Assembly (NCBI GenBank): GCA_051867655.1 | Contig: JBJDYV010000049.1 | Span: 1 to 44,120, forward strand | Direction of reading: 5' to 3' | Length of the DNA: 44,120 nt | DNA from: JAJPXI01 sp051867655 | GTDB lineage: Bacteria > Bacillota > Clostridia > Oscillospirales > Oscillospiraceae | Part shown: in pieces, positions 36,902 to 44,120 of the stretch | Layout of the letters: each line of letters starts with the position of its first letter | How positions within the stretch are numbered: the first letter of the stretch is position 1 | Notes under the pieces: generated by a model | Told to the model about the DNA's origin: nothing | The model's input: only the letters and a program-made list of their open reading frames with translations | Databases searched by the model: none | Position numbers and translations under genes: made by a program

Positions 36902-38485
36902 TTAATCGAAGATGGAGTCCAGCTTGTCAGTGCGGACGATCTCCACATCGGTCTTCAGGTCGCTGAGCCACTTGCCCTCCCGTGCGGAGGTGACCCAGAC
37001 GGGCTCGTCCTGGCCGATGTAGTAGATGATGTGCCAGCCCTGGGTGGAGGACTGGGTGTTCTGGATCGGCTCAGAGACGTCGCCGCTCTGGCGCGCGGGA
37101 TCAAAGATCCAGTCGTTGAAGTTGGCAATCATCTGGCCGTTGTAGACCTTCTCGTACAGGCCGCCGTTGGTGTTGGAGCCGGTGTCGGCGGAGTACTCCT
37201 CGGCCAGGGCCGCGAAGGACTCCTCGGTGGCCTCGCCGGACTTCCACAGGTCCAGGATCTCCTGCGCCTTCTGCTTGGCGGCGGCAAAGTCCTCGTCGGT
37301 GGGATCTTCCGTGGATTCGTCCACGTCCTCGGTGGCAGGGTCGTCCTCGTGAGCAGCCTCGATCAGGATGTGGCGCACATTGACGGTGGGATCGTCGTTG
37401 CGGTAGTTGTCCTCAAAGACCAGCAGGTAGTAGCTGCTGACGCTGTCGAAGATGGTGGCATCGCCCGGCTGACGCTCGGGGTCCACCAGCCAGTCGTAGA
37501 AGAAGGAGCCGCTGCTCGGCACACCGTCGCTGACAGTGTAGTCGTCATTGTCCCGCACGGCGTCGAGGTTACCCTCCACTTCGGCCAGAGCGGCCTCCGC
37601 CGCTTCCTGGGCGGCGGCCATGGCGGCTTCGGTCTCCTCATCGGTGGCTTCCACGGTGTTGCCGTCCTCGTCCACGGTCTCCTCCACCTCTGCGTCGAAC
37701 GCGCGCCAGTAGTAGCGGACGTTGTTCAGGGAGAGGGTGTTCTCCTGGTAATAGGCATCCAGCTCTTCGTCGGTGTACTCGGTCAGAGTATCAAAATACG
37801 CGTTGTAGAACTCGTCGGCCAGCTGGGCGTTCTCCAGGCAGGTGCGGTACTTGCCCTCGCTCATGGACTTGCCGTAGACCTGCTGCAGGTAGGAGGTGCG
37901 GGTCAGATTGGCGCCGTAGTTGGTCAGGTAGCTGTCCAGCGTGCTGTCCAGACTATCCAGGGACTGATCCACGCTGTCCTTGCCCTCAGCGGACAGGGAG
38001 TAGCCCGCCTTCTTGGCGGCGGCGCGCAGGGCGTACTCCTGGCGCAGGGAATCCAGAGCGTTGTCCAGGAAGTATTCGTGGTAGGTCTTGCCCAGGTAGT
38101 CCTCGCTGATGCCGTACTCCGAGATGGCGCTCTCGGTGATGACCTGCTCCTTGGGGGACGCGGAGGCGGAGTAGGAGGTAGAGAGGCCGTACTGGCTGTA
38201 GATCTGGGCGTAATAGATGATGTCATTATTATAATAGTAATAAGCGACCTGGGATGCGGTGACCTTTTCGCCGCCGATGGTGGCGACGGTGGTGTTGCGC
38301 TGGACGATGCCGGAGTCCCAGATCAGCAGGATGGCCGCCAGAATGACCACGACGGCGCCGATAATGGAATAGATGATGGTATTGCGCTTGCGCTGAGCCG
38401 CCTTTGCCTGCTCTTCCTGAGCACGGGAAGAGATGGTGGGTTCCGGGGAGGCTTGGCGCTGCTTCTTTTCGCGGGATGCGCTCAT
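36902..38485 (-). CDS. Membrane-anchored parvulin-type peptidyl-prolyl isomerase (PrsA/SurA-like foldase)
   Basis: A 527-residue protein: a charged cytoplasmic N-terminus (1-33), one membrane segment (about 36-57, TIIYSIIGAVVVILAAILLIW), then a large outer part. The N-terminal SurA-like helical domain runs to about 250. The parvulin domain is recognised near the C-terminus: VNVRHILIEA, a long helical part, FAALAEEYSADTGSNTNGGLY and WHIIYYIG. It probably helps secreted proteins to fold. Unlike PrsA, it has no lipobox. An acidic Ala/Glu-rich stretch lies around 270-300. Confidence 0.88.
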   Translation of the reverse strand: MSASREKKQRQASPEPTISSRAQEEQAKAAQRKRNTIIYSIIGAVVVILAAILLIWDSGIVQRNTTVATIGGEKVTASQVAYYYYNNDIIYYAQIYSQYGLSTSYSASASPKEQVITESAISEYGISEDYLGKTYHEYFLDNALDSLRQEYALRAAAKKAGYSLSAEGKDSVDQSLDSLDSTLDSYLTNYGANLTRTSYLQQVYGKSMSEGKYRTCLENAQLADEFYNAYFDTLTEYTDEELDAYYQENTLSLNNVRYYWRAFDAEVEETVDEDGNTVEATDEETEAAMAAAQEAAEAALAEVEGNLDAVRDNDDYTVSDGVPSSGSFFYDWLVDPERQPGDATIFDSVSSYYLLVFEDNYRNDDPTVNVRHILIEAAHEDDPATEDVDESTEDPTDEDFAAAKQKAQEILDLWKSGEATEESFAALAEEYSADTGSNTNGGLYEKVYNGQMIANFNDWIFDPARQSGDVSEPIQNTQSSTQGWHIIYYIGQDEPVWVTSAREGKWLSDLKTDVEIVRTDKLDSIFD

Positions 38486-38621
38486 GTTGGTTCAGTCCTC
38501 TCGTGTGTTCTCGGGGGTTTTCATACCGCTTCATTATACAGGAAAAGCATATTCCTTGCAAGTTAAAAAATCATCTTTGGGCCGGTTTTCACAAATTGTT
38601 TACGGGTTTTACGGCAAAAAA

Positions 38622-38650
38622 GCGGAGCCGCCCTGTTCGGACAGCTCCGC
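38622..38650 (-). terminator. Terminator hairpin, locus B copy 1
   Basis: A 29-bp hairpin (GCGGAGC/GCTCCGC arms). On the minus strand it is followed by TTTTTTGCCG, as in an intrinsic terminator for the unit upstream (DUF1292 gene). An identical copy is at 38892-38920. Confidence 0.75.
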
Positions 38651-38891
38651 AAAAATGCCGTTACTTTTGTACCTCCAGCGGTACAAAAGTCTTCGCTGCG
38701 CTCACCGCAAGCCTTGCTACGCAAGGTATTGCGGGGCATTCGATCCCATTCGAGGCGGGCGCTGCCCATCTCCGGCCTAAGAGCCGCCTTCGGCGGTTGG
38801 CCTCCGAAACGCGCCTGCGGGCGCTGCCTCGAGCTCCCCGGCCTGAACCGTCCCTTTCTTCGCTGTAACGAAAGGTTTTTGACAAACTGAG
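38651..38891 (+). repeat. Dispersed repeat element, copy B, between two identical hairpins
   Basis: A 241-bp segment with the same blocks as 5974-6198 read on its minus strand, starting AAAAATGCCGTTACTTTTGT and ending GGTTTTTGACAAACTGA. Its middle holds an extra hairpin-rich part (GAGCCGCCTTCGGCGG). It is bounded on both sides by the same 29-bp hairpin, without mismatches. Confidence 0.78.
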
Positions 38892-38920
38892 GCGGAGCCG
38901 CCCTGTTCGGACAGCTCCGC
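38892..38920 (-). repeat. Terminator hairpin, locus B copy 2
   Basis: All 29 bases match 38622-38650; the flanking bases differ at once on both sides, so the duplication is exact. Confidence 0.8.
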
Positions 38921-38943
38921 CATGTAACCCCGCCGTGGCCGTG

Positions 38944-39093
38944 TAGACCTATTAAAAACCTGCACGAGATGGCAGGTGGGTCGCCTCCACAGCGCTTCTC
39001 TGCTTCCAACTTCCGGCCCAAGGCCGGGAGGCCTGCAATCCACGCCATGAGGGGGGCGTCCCGTTTCAGAAATGTGGGTTTTAATAAAGTCTA
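38944..39093. repeat. 150-bp segment with imperfect terminal inverted repeats
   Basis: TAGACCTATTAAAAACC (38944-38960) and GGGTTTTAATAAAGTCTA (39076-39093) are imperfect inverted repeats at its ends. A GC-rich hairpin (CTTCCGGCC with GGCCGGGAG) lies inside. No gene is seen in it. It may be a small non-autonomous element. Confidence 0.45.
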
Positions 39094-39120
39094 TCACGCA
39101 CCACGCAGGGCGAAGGCCGT

Positions 39121-39426
39121 TTACTCTTCTTCGTCCTCGTCGTCGTTGAACAGGATCTCCATAAACTGCTCATACACGGTCTGGAGCTCCTCCTCGTCGT
39201 CGATGGTGGACAGCAGCTCCTCCCCGTCCTCTTGGATGACCTTCAGGATGATCAGGCCGTACTCCTCGTCATCCACCGGCTCCTCTTCGGCGTCGGCAAA
39301 CTGGGCGGGGAAAAAGGCCATGTACGTGGCGCCGTTTACCTCCAGCGTATCCAGATGCTCCAGTTCGATCTCGTTGCCCTCGTCATCCGTGACGGTTACA
39401 AAGGTGGGGCCGAATTCCTCACTCAT
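39121..39426 (-). CDS. DUF1292 family acidic protein
   Basis: A 101-residue, very acidic protein of the DUF1292 (YrzB-like) family common in Firmicutes: FVTVTDDEGNEIELEHLDTL, then GATYMAFFP and EEYGLIILKVIQEDGEELL. It ends in a run of Asp/Glu. The function is unknown. AGGAAG stands before the ATG at 39426; the open frame is longer but has no family similarity upstream. It is probably a single gene whose terminator was the hairpin now duplicated at locus B. Confidence 0.88.
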   Translation of the reverse strand: MSEEFGPTFVTVTDDEGNEIELEHLDTLEVNGATYMAFFPAQFADAEEEPVDDEEYGLIILKVIQEDGEELLSTIDDEEELQTVYEQFMEILFNDDEDEEE

Positions 39427-39555
39427 GCCGGCACTTCCTTTCTTCTGTCTGGTTCTGTGGTAGTATTGTACCCTGACGGCGTCAAAAAAGCAACCCCGGG
39501 ACATGCCAAAATTTCTCCGTAAAAGGAAAAATATGGAATCCCAGACTTTATGGGG

Positions 39556-39584
39556 TGGACAAAAGAGGTTTCCCTTGGTATAAT
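39556..39584 (+). promoter_or_regulatory. Promoter of the class A penicillin-binding protein gene
   Basis: TGGACA (39556-39561), a 17-nt spacer and TATAAT (39579-39584), which rules out the earlier ATG at 39550 as a start. Confidence 0.75.
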
Positions 39585-39639
39585 GACTCAGTTATCACAA
39601 TCAGTACGTTTTTTTCGCTCTCTTTTTGGAGGTGTTTTT

Positions 39640-42345
39640 TTGGCAACTACCAATCACAACGGCGCGTCTTCCCCCGCGCCTGCTCCCCGCCGCCGGCGCA
39701 AATCCACCGGCCGCCGCGTGGCGGGTGCGATCGGCAAGGTGCTGGGTACCCTGCTGCTCGTCGGCATCTGCACCTGCGCCATCATGGCCTGCTTCGCCGT
39801 GGTGTATGTGCAGACCATCATCATGCCCCAGGCCAAGGAGACGCTCTCGTCCATCGAGCTGTTCGATGTGAACCAGAGCTCCACCATGTACTATACGGAC
39901 AAGAACACCGGAGCGGAGGTGGAAATGCTCACCCTGTACGGGGAGGAAAACCGCGTCTGGGTGGAATATGAGGATATTCCCAAGAACCTGATCAACGCCA
40001 CCGTCGCCATCGAGGACAAGCGTTTTTACAAGCACCCGGGCGTGGACTGGATCCGCACGGGCTACGGTGTGCTCAGCATGTTCACCGGAAAGGACATCCA
40101 AGGCGGCTCCACTCTGACCCAGCAGCTGATCAAGAATCTGACCCAGAATGACGAGGTCACCGTCAAGCGCAAGGTGCAGGAGATCTTTACGGCCCTGGAA
40201 TTTGAGAAGACCCACACCAAGGAGGAGATCCTGGAGTGGTACCTGAACTACATTTATCTGGGCGAGGGCTGCAACGGCGTGTACACCGCCGCCCTCAACT
40301 ACTTCGGCAAGGAGCTGCAGGACCTGACCCTGGCCGAATGCGCCTCTCTGATCTCCATTACAAACAACCCGTCCATGTATAACCCCTACCGCTACCCGGA
40401 GAATAACCTGGACCGGCGGGATAAGGTGCTGTACCAGATGCTGGATCAGGGCATGATCTCCGAGGAGGAGTACAACGCCGCCAAGGCGGAGCCCCTGAAC
40501 CTGAAGCGGGAGGTGGGCACCAGCAAGGAGCAGCAGCCCTTTACCTGGTACGAGGATCAGGTCATCAACGACGTCATCGACGATCTGGTCGAGAAGTACG
40601 GGATCACGGAAAAGGTGGCCACCAACCTGATCTACCACGGCGGCCTGCGCATCGAGACCTGCTTTGACCCCGAGGTCCAGGCCTACGTGGACGCGGTGTA
40701 CAACGACCGCTCCGTCCTGGAGCTGGACTCCAAGACCGGGCAGGAGATCCAGTCGGGCATCACCGTCATCGACAACCGCACCGGCAACGTGGTGGCCCTG
40801 GCCGGCGGCATCGGTGAGAAGACGGAGAGCCGCATCTGGAACCGCGCCACCGATACCATCCGGCCCCCGGGATCGTCCATCAAGCCCCTGGCGGTGTACG
40901 CCCCGGCCCTGGATATGGGCCTGATCACCCCCGCCACCGTCTTCGACGACACCCCCATCGACCTGGACGGCGAGCCGTGGCCCAAGAACTCCTACGGCTA
41001 CTACAAGGGTCTGACCACCGTCTATGAGGCGCTGGAGGACTCGGTGAATACCATCGCGGTCAAGGTCCTGCGGGACCTGGTCACCCCCTCCCTCTCCTAT
41101 CAGTTCCTGGAGGACAACTTCGGCATCACCAGCCTGGAGCCGGGCCGCACGGTCAACGGCGAGGTCAAAACGGACAACGCCCTGGCCCCCCTGGCCCTGG
41201 GCGGCCTGACCGACGGCGTGTCCACCTATGAGATGGCCGCCGCCTACGCCACCTTCGCCAACAACGGCATGTACAAGGAGCCGCGCACCTATCTGAAGGT
41301 CACCGCCGTGGACACCAACGGCAAGGAGACCGTCCTGCTGGAGAACACCAGCACCAGCGAAGCGGTGCTGAAGGAGAGCACGGTGTACTATATGAACACC
41401 ATGCTGCAGAACGTCATCAAGAACGGTACCGGCCACGACGCCAACTTCTCCGGCATGACCATCGCCGGCAAGACCGGTACCACCACCTCCAACAACGACA
41501 AGTGGTTCGTGGGCTATTCCCCCTACTACACCGCCGCCGTCTGGGTAGGCTATGACCAGCAGGAGCGCATCCCCTCCAACAGCTATCTGGCCGCGCAGCT
41601 CTGGAGAAAGGTCATGGAGCCCCTGCACGCGAATCTGGAGGATACCAGCTTCCAGACGCCCGAAAATCTGGTCAGCCAGACGATCTGCCTGGACAGCGGC
41701 ATGATCGCCACCGATGCGTGCGCGCTGGACCCCCGGGGCAACCGGGTCACCACGATGACCTTCGTCAACGGCGACCAGCCCAAGGAATACTGCACCGTCC
41801 ACACCACCGTGGAAGTCTGCACGGAGTCCTCTCCCATTCTGAAGTACGACGGCACCGCGAGCGGCGTATACCACCTCGCCGGCGAGTTCTGCCCGGAGGA
41901 GAGCGTGATCACCATCGGCATCCTGGACTATGACCGCATCCGGGTGAACGAATCGGTCGTGACCCGGGACGACCCCTACCTGAAGAGCACGCTGGAGGCA
42001 CTGGAGGACGGCAGCCTCTGCGACGTGCACACCGAGGAAACGCAGAAGCCGGAGGAGTTCAAATGGTGGGACCCCAGCACCTGGCCCACCGATGACCCCA
42101 ATTTTGATCCGTTCGACCGCACGACCTGGCCGGGTTATGACCCGGAGGACGATCCCGGCGATGATTCGGAGAACCCCGGCAATCGGCCGACGGACAATCC
42201 CGGTACTGACCCGTCGGGTCCCGGCAACGAGCCGGTGCCGCCGGACCTCGACGTGCCGCCCGCGCCCGGCGAGGAGGACTCTGCGGAGGACGAGTCCGAC
42301 TCCTCGATCGGCGGATGGTTGAACAAGTGGTTTAATTTCGACTGA
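39640..42345 (+). CDS. Class A penicillin-binding protein (transglycosylase/transpeptidase)
   Basis: A 901-residue bifunctional cell wall enzyme. It begins with TTG at 39640, set by GGAGGTG (39628-39634). A basic cytoplasmic tail is followed by one membrane segment (about 34-60). The GT51 domain has E125 in EDKRFYKHPG and QGGSTLTQQLIKN. The transpeptidase has the three motifs S412xxK415 (SSIK), S468-V-N470 and K611-T-G-T614. The tail after about 780 is rich in Pro, Asp and Gly and ends with a short hydrophobic stretch (GGWLNKWFNF). It builds and cross-links peptidoglycan. It is a PBP1A-like, single-gene unit. Confidence 0.95.
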   Translation: MATTNHNGASSPAPAPRRRRKSTGRRVAGAIGKVLGTLLLVGICTCAIMACFAVVYVQTIIMPQAKETLSSIELFDVNQSSTMYYTDKNTGAEVEMLTLYGEENRVWVEYEDIPKNLINATVAIEDKRFYKHPGVDWIRTGYGVLSMFTGKDIQGGSTLTQQLIKNLTQNDEVTVKRKVQEIFTALEFEKTHTKEEILEWYLNYIYLGEGCNGVYTAALNYFGKELQDLTLAECASLISITNNPSMYNPYRYPENNLDRRDKVLYQMLDQGMISEEEYNAAKAEPLNLKREVGTSKEQQPFTWYEDQVINDVIDDLVEKYGITEKVATNLIYHGGLRIETCFDPEVQAYVDAVYNDRSVLELDSKTGQEIQSGITVIDNRTGNVVALAGGIGEKTESRIWNRATDTIRPPGSSIKPLAVYAPALDMGLITPATVFDDTPIDLDGEPWPKNSYGYYKGLTTVYEALEDSVNTIAVKVLRDLVTPSLSYQFLEDNFGITSLEPGRTVNGEVKTDNALAPLALGGLTDGVSTYEMAAAYATFANNGMYKEPRTYLKVTAVDTNGKETVLLENTSTSEAVLKESTVYYMNTMLQNVIKNGTGHDANFSGMTIAGKTGTTTSNNDKWFVGYSPYYTAAVWVGYDQQERIPSNSYLAAQLWRKVMEPLHANLEDTSFQTPENLVSQTICLDSGMIATDACALDPRGNRVTTMTFVNGDQPKEYCTVHTTVEVCTESSPILKYDGTASGVYHLAGEFCPEESVITIGILDYDRIRVNESVVTRDDPYLKSTLEALEDGSLCDVHTEETQKPEEFKWWDPSTWPTDDPNFDPFDRTTWPGYDPEDDPGDDSENPGNRPTDNPGTDPSGPGNEPVPPDLDVPPAPGEEDSAEDESDSSIGGWLNKWFNFD

Positions 42346-42350
42346 GCACA

Positions 42351-42380
42351 GCGCGCCCCCTGCTCCGGCAGGGGGCGTGC
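42351..42380. terminator. Hairpin between the penicillin-binding protein and ytvI genes (convergent)
   Basis: A 13-bp stem with one G-T pair (42351-42363 with 42368-42380). T runs are poor on both strands. Confidence 0.6.
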
Positions 42381-42384
42381 TTCA

Positions 42385-43443
42385 TTATTTCCACAGCTTG
42401 ATGACACCGCTTTCGTGGAGCTGGCGGAGCACCACCGCGGCCAGGGGCGCCAGCAGCATGCCCGCCACGCCGAACAGGGTGAAGCCCAGGTACATGGCCA
42501 GCAGAGCGGCCAGGGGGTGCAGGCCCGCCCGGTCGGCGACCAGCTTGGGTTCCAGCAGACTGCGGGTCAGCCAAATCACGGCGTACAGGGCTATCAGAGC
42601 GGCGGCGCGGCGGAAATTTCCGCCCAGCAGCTCCGCCGCGGCCCAGGGGAACAGCACAGTCCCGGTGCCGAAGACGGGCAGGGCGTCCAGCAGGGCCACC
42701 CCCGCCGCCAGCAGAAGGGCCAGATCGATCCCCATCAGCAGAAACCCGGCCCCCAGCAGCAGAAAAGTCACGACCATCAGAATCCCCTGGGCCCGCAGCC
42801 AGCCGCCCAGGGCCGATTTCAGCCGCCCGGCGGTCTGCTCCAGCCGGGGCAGCCACCGCTCCGGGATCTGCCGCCGGAAGAAGGCGAACAGCGCGGGGCG
42901 GCCCGCCAGGATAAAAAAGCAGGCCAGCAGCGTGGTGACCAGAAACAGCACGGCTTTGGGCAGCGCGGACACCGCGCCGGCGGTCCATCTGAGCACCCGG
43001 GCGGACAGGCCGGAGAGCAGCTCCCCGATCCGGGACGCAGCCGACTCCACCGCCGTCTCCAGCGCGGAGCGCACGGAGGGCGGAACAGCCACGGTCACGC
43101 GGTAGAGCAGCCCCTCCGCCCAGCCGCCCAGCGCGTGAAAGGAGTCCAGCAGGGCCGGGAGGCGGTCGCTGAGAAGGGTCAGTTCGTACCAGAGCCGCCG
43201 CAGCAGCAGGGCGCACCCGGCCAGCAGCAGGAGCGTGAACAGGACCATCACCACCGCCGCCGCCCAGGGGCGGCGCAGCTTCACCTTTTCGCTCAGCAGG
43301 CGGACCGGCCCTTCCAGCGCCCAGGCCAGGCCCAGCGCCAGCAGAAAGGGCAGCAGTCCGGGTAGGAGGACCGCCAGGGCGGCCAGGGCCAGGGCGGTAT
43401 AGGCCAGAAACAGCAGGAAACGCAGGTGCTTGTGCAGGTCCAT
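42385..43443 (-). CDS. ytvI: AI-2E/PerM family membrane protein, sporulation permease YtvI type
   Basis: A 352-residue protein with about eight hydrophobic segments: a first cluster at residues 8-45 and 62-85, an outer helical part (90-160), and a C-terminal block with GVALLDALPVFGTGTVLFPW, RSLLEPKLVADRAGLHPLAA and GVAGMLLAPLAAVVL. The last three are PerM/AI-2E family features, and the pattern DALPVFGTGT with EPKLVA fits YtvI, which is found in spore formers. The substrate is unknown. AGGAGGGAG precedes the ATG. Confidence 0.85.
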   Translation of the reverse strand: MDLHKHLRFLLFLAYTALALAALAVLLPGLLPFLLALGLAWALEGPVRLLSEKVKLRRPWAAAVVMVLFTLLLLAGCALLLRRLWYELTLLSDRLPALLDSFHALGGWAEGLLYRVTVAVPPSVRSALETAVESAASRIGELLSGLSARVLRWTAGAVSALPKAVLFLVTTLLACFFILAGRPALFAFFRRQIPERWLPRLEQTAGRLKSALGGWLRAQGILMVVTFLLLGAGFLLMGIDLALLLAAGVALLDALPVFGTGTVLFPWAAAELLGGNFRRAAALIALYAVIWLTRSLLEPKLVADRAGLHPLAALLAMYLGFTLFGVAGMLLAPLAAVVLRQLHESGVIKLWK

Positions 43444-43523
43444 AAGGGCTCCCTCCTGTAAATATCGACAAGAAAAAACTGCTTTCCGGCGAAAAATTGT
43501 ATCAATTCCTGCTGTTTTTTGGG

Positions 43524-43552
43524 TTGCGTCGGTGGGGGTCCTGTGGTAAAAT
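43524..43552 (+). promoter_or_regulatory. Promoter of the ACT-domain gene and hom
   Basis: TTGCGT (43524-43529), a 17-nt spacer and TAAAAT (43547-43552). Confidence 0.55.
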
Positions 43553-43599
43553 GAACCCCAGTCGCGAACAAATGGTTTTCACACAAGGACGTTTTAAGG

Positions 43600-44052
43600 G
43601 TGAAGCAGAACATGAGGAAGACGCCGAAATACTTTATTGTGGAGGCGGAGGCGCTGCCGGAAGTCTTTCTGAAGGTGGCCCAGGCAAAGGGCCTGCTGGA
43701 GACCGGAGAGGTCTCCACCGTCAACCAGGCCGCCACCATGGTGGGGATCAGCCGCAGCGCGTTTTACAAATACAAGGACACGGTGCGCCCCTTCAACGAC
43801 ATGAAAAACGGACGGATCGTCACCTTCCAGTTTTCCCTGCGGGACGAGCCGGGTGTTCTGTCCCAGCTTCTGAATATTTTTGCCGAGACCGGCGGAAATA
43901 TTCTGACCATCAACCAGGGACTGCCGGTGAACGACTGCGCCGTGGCCACCATCGCGGCGGAGACCTCCGGCCTGCAGTTGACCCTGGAGGAGCTGCTCGC
44001 CCGCGCGGCGGCGGTGCCCGGCGTGATCCGATGTGAGATCCTGGCTGGATAA
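43600..44052 (+). CDS. ACT domain protein (PheB/UPF0735 type)
   Basis: A 150-residue protein: an N-terminal small helical HTH-like part (LPEVFLKVAQAKGLLETGEV, VNQAATMVGISRSAFYKYKD) and a C-terminal ACT domain (FQFSLRDEPGVLSQLLNIFA, GNILTINQGLPVND). ACT domains bind amino acids. Relatives lie upstream of hom in many Firmicutes, as here, so a role in sensing threonine, methionine or aromatic amino acids is plausible. GTG at 43600 has AAGGA 10 nt upstream; ATG at 43612 is an alternative start. Confidence 0.88.
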   Translation: MKQNMRKTPKYFIVEAEALPEVFLKVAQAKGLLETGEVSTVNQAATMVGISRSAFYKYKDTVRPFNDMKNGRIVTFQFSLRDEPGVLSQLLNIFAETGGNILTINQGLPVNDCAVATIAAETSGLQLTLEELLARAAAVPGVIRCEILAG

Positions 44053-44081
44053 GCCGATACAATATACGAGGTGAGAGTTCT

Positions 44082-44120
44082 ATGGTAAATGTAGCGATCC
44101 TGGGTTTCGGGACCGTGGGC
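44082..44120 (+). CDS. hom: Homoserine dehydrogenase, first 13 codons (runs off the window)
   Basis: The last bases read MVNVAILGFGTVG, the start of a Rossmann NAD(P)-binding motif GxGTVG as in homoserine dehydrogenase, which reduces aspartate semialdehyde to homoserine. GAGGTGAG stands 6 nt before the ATG. It lies 29 nt after the ACT-domain gene, the usual neighbour. Confidence 0.85.
   Translation, partial: MVNVAILGFGTVG

Noticed and set aside
38661..39097. Short open frames in the locus B repeat region
   Set aside because: They run across repeat units and hairpins, have no ribosome binding sites, and similar frames arise in the locus A copy only because the DNA is repeated.
39601..42030. 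An 809-codon minus-strand frame opposite the penicillin-binding protein gene
   Set aside because: The plus strand has all catalytic motifs in order; the other frame has no recognisable domain.

Overview
The window looks like a chromosomal piece of an endospore-forming Firmicute of the class Clostridia, most likely a gut Oscillospiraceae relative (Flavonifractor/Lawsonibacter-like; inference from protein style, GC-rich third codon positions and gene mix). Direct support for a spore former: a sigK gene and a YtvI-type sporulation permease. Support for Firmicutes: infC-rpmI-rplT, L28 with CxxC pairs, FMN-riboswitch-ribU, BlaI/BlaR1, DUF1292.

Layout. 1-5.9 kb is housekeeping: the 5' end of rpoB (minus), a GT-C type membrane glycosyltransferase, rpmB, the infC-rpmI-rplT operon and a short-chain fatty acid permease. 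rpmI and rplT are separated by a 208-bp chain of six hairpins nested in two mutually exclusive closing stems, just before the rplT ribosome binding site. 5.9-12.7 kb holds a dispersed repeat inserted at a terminator hairpin, blaR1-blaI with its operators, a YpsA/DUF1273 protein, an FMN-riboswitch-controlled ribU, a LexA-type-controlled dinB and an AEC permease.

12.8-24.3 kb is the most interesting region. It is an 11.5-kb skin-like element that splits sigK. The first 212 codons of sigK are at 24.9-24.3 kb and the last 19 codons at 12.8-12.7 kb, both on the minus strand. Both junctions carry the same 13-bp core (CTATGTATCCCGC), and precise recombination restores an in-frame, 231-residue pro-sigma-K. 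The presumed excisase, a large serine recombinase of the SpoIVCA type, lies at the left end. The cargo is AT-richer and looks like a defence or conflict island: a tyrosine integrase with a tRNA-Leu fragment, a Fic protein, an XRE regulator with a 16-bp palindromic operator, then a tight operon of a beta-class DNA methyltransferase, a PRPP-binding-type phosphoribosyltransferase-like protein, a P-loop ATPase and an unrecognised Rossmann-like protein. An HTH protein plus HipA-like kinase pair follows, flanked by about 115-bp direct repeats.

25-36 kb holds a GNAT acetyltransferase, an M3 oligoendopeptidase (PepF type), a small membrane protein and a complete oligopeptide/dipeptide ABC importer (binding lipoprotein, two permeases, two ATPases), ending in a small one-TM protein. 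The importer and the peptidase together suggest peptide uptake and breakdown. 36-44 kb holds TcdA (tRNA t6A modification), a parvulin-type foldase, a second copy of the terminator-associated repeat, a DUF1292 protein, a class A penicillin-binding protein, YtvI, an ACT-domain regulator and the start of homoserine dehydrogenase.
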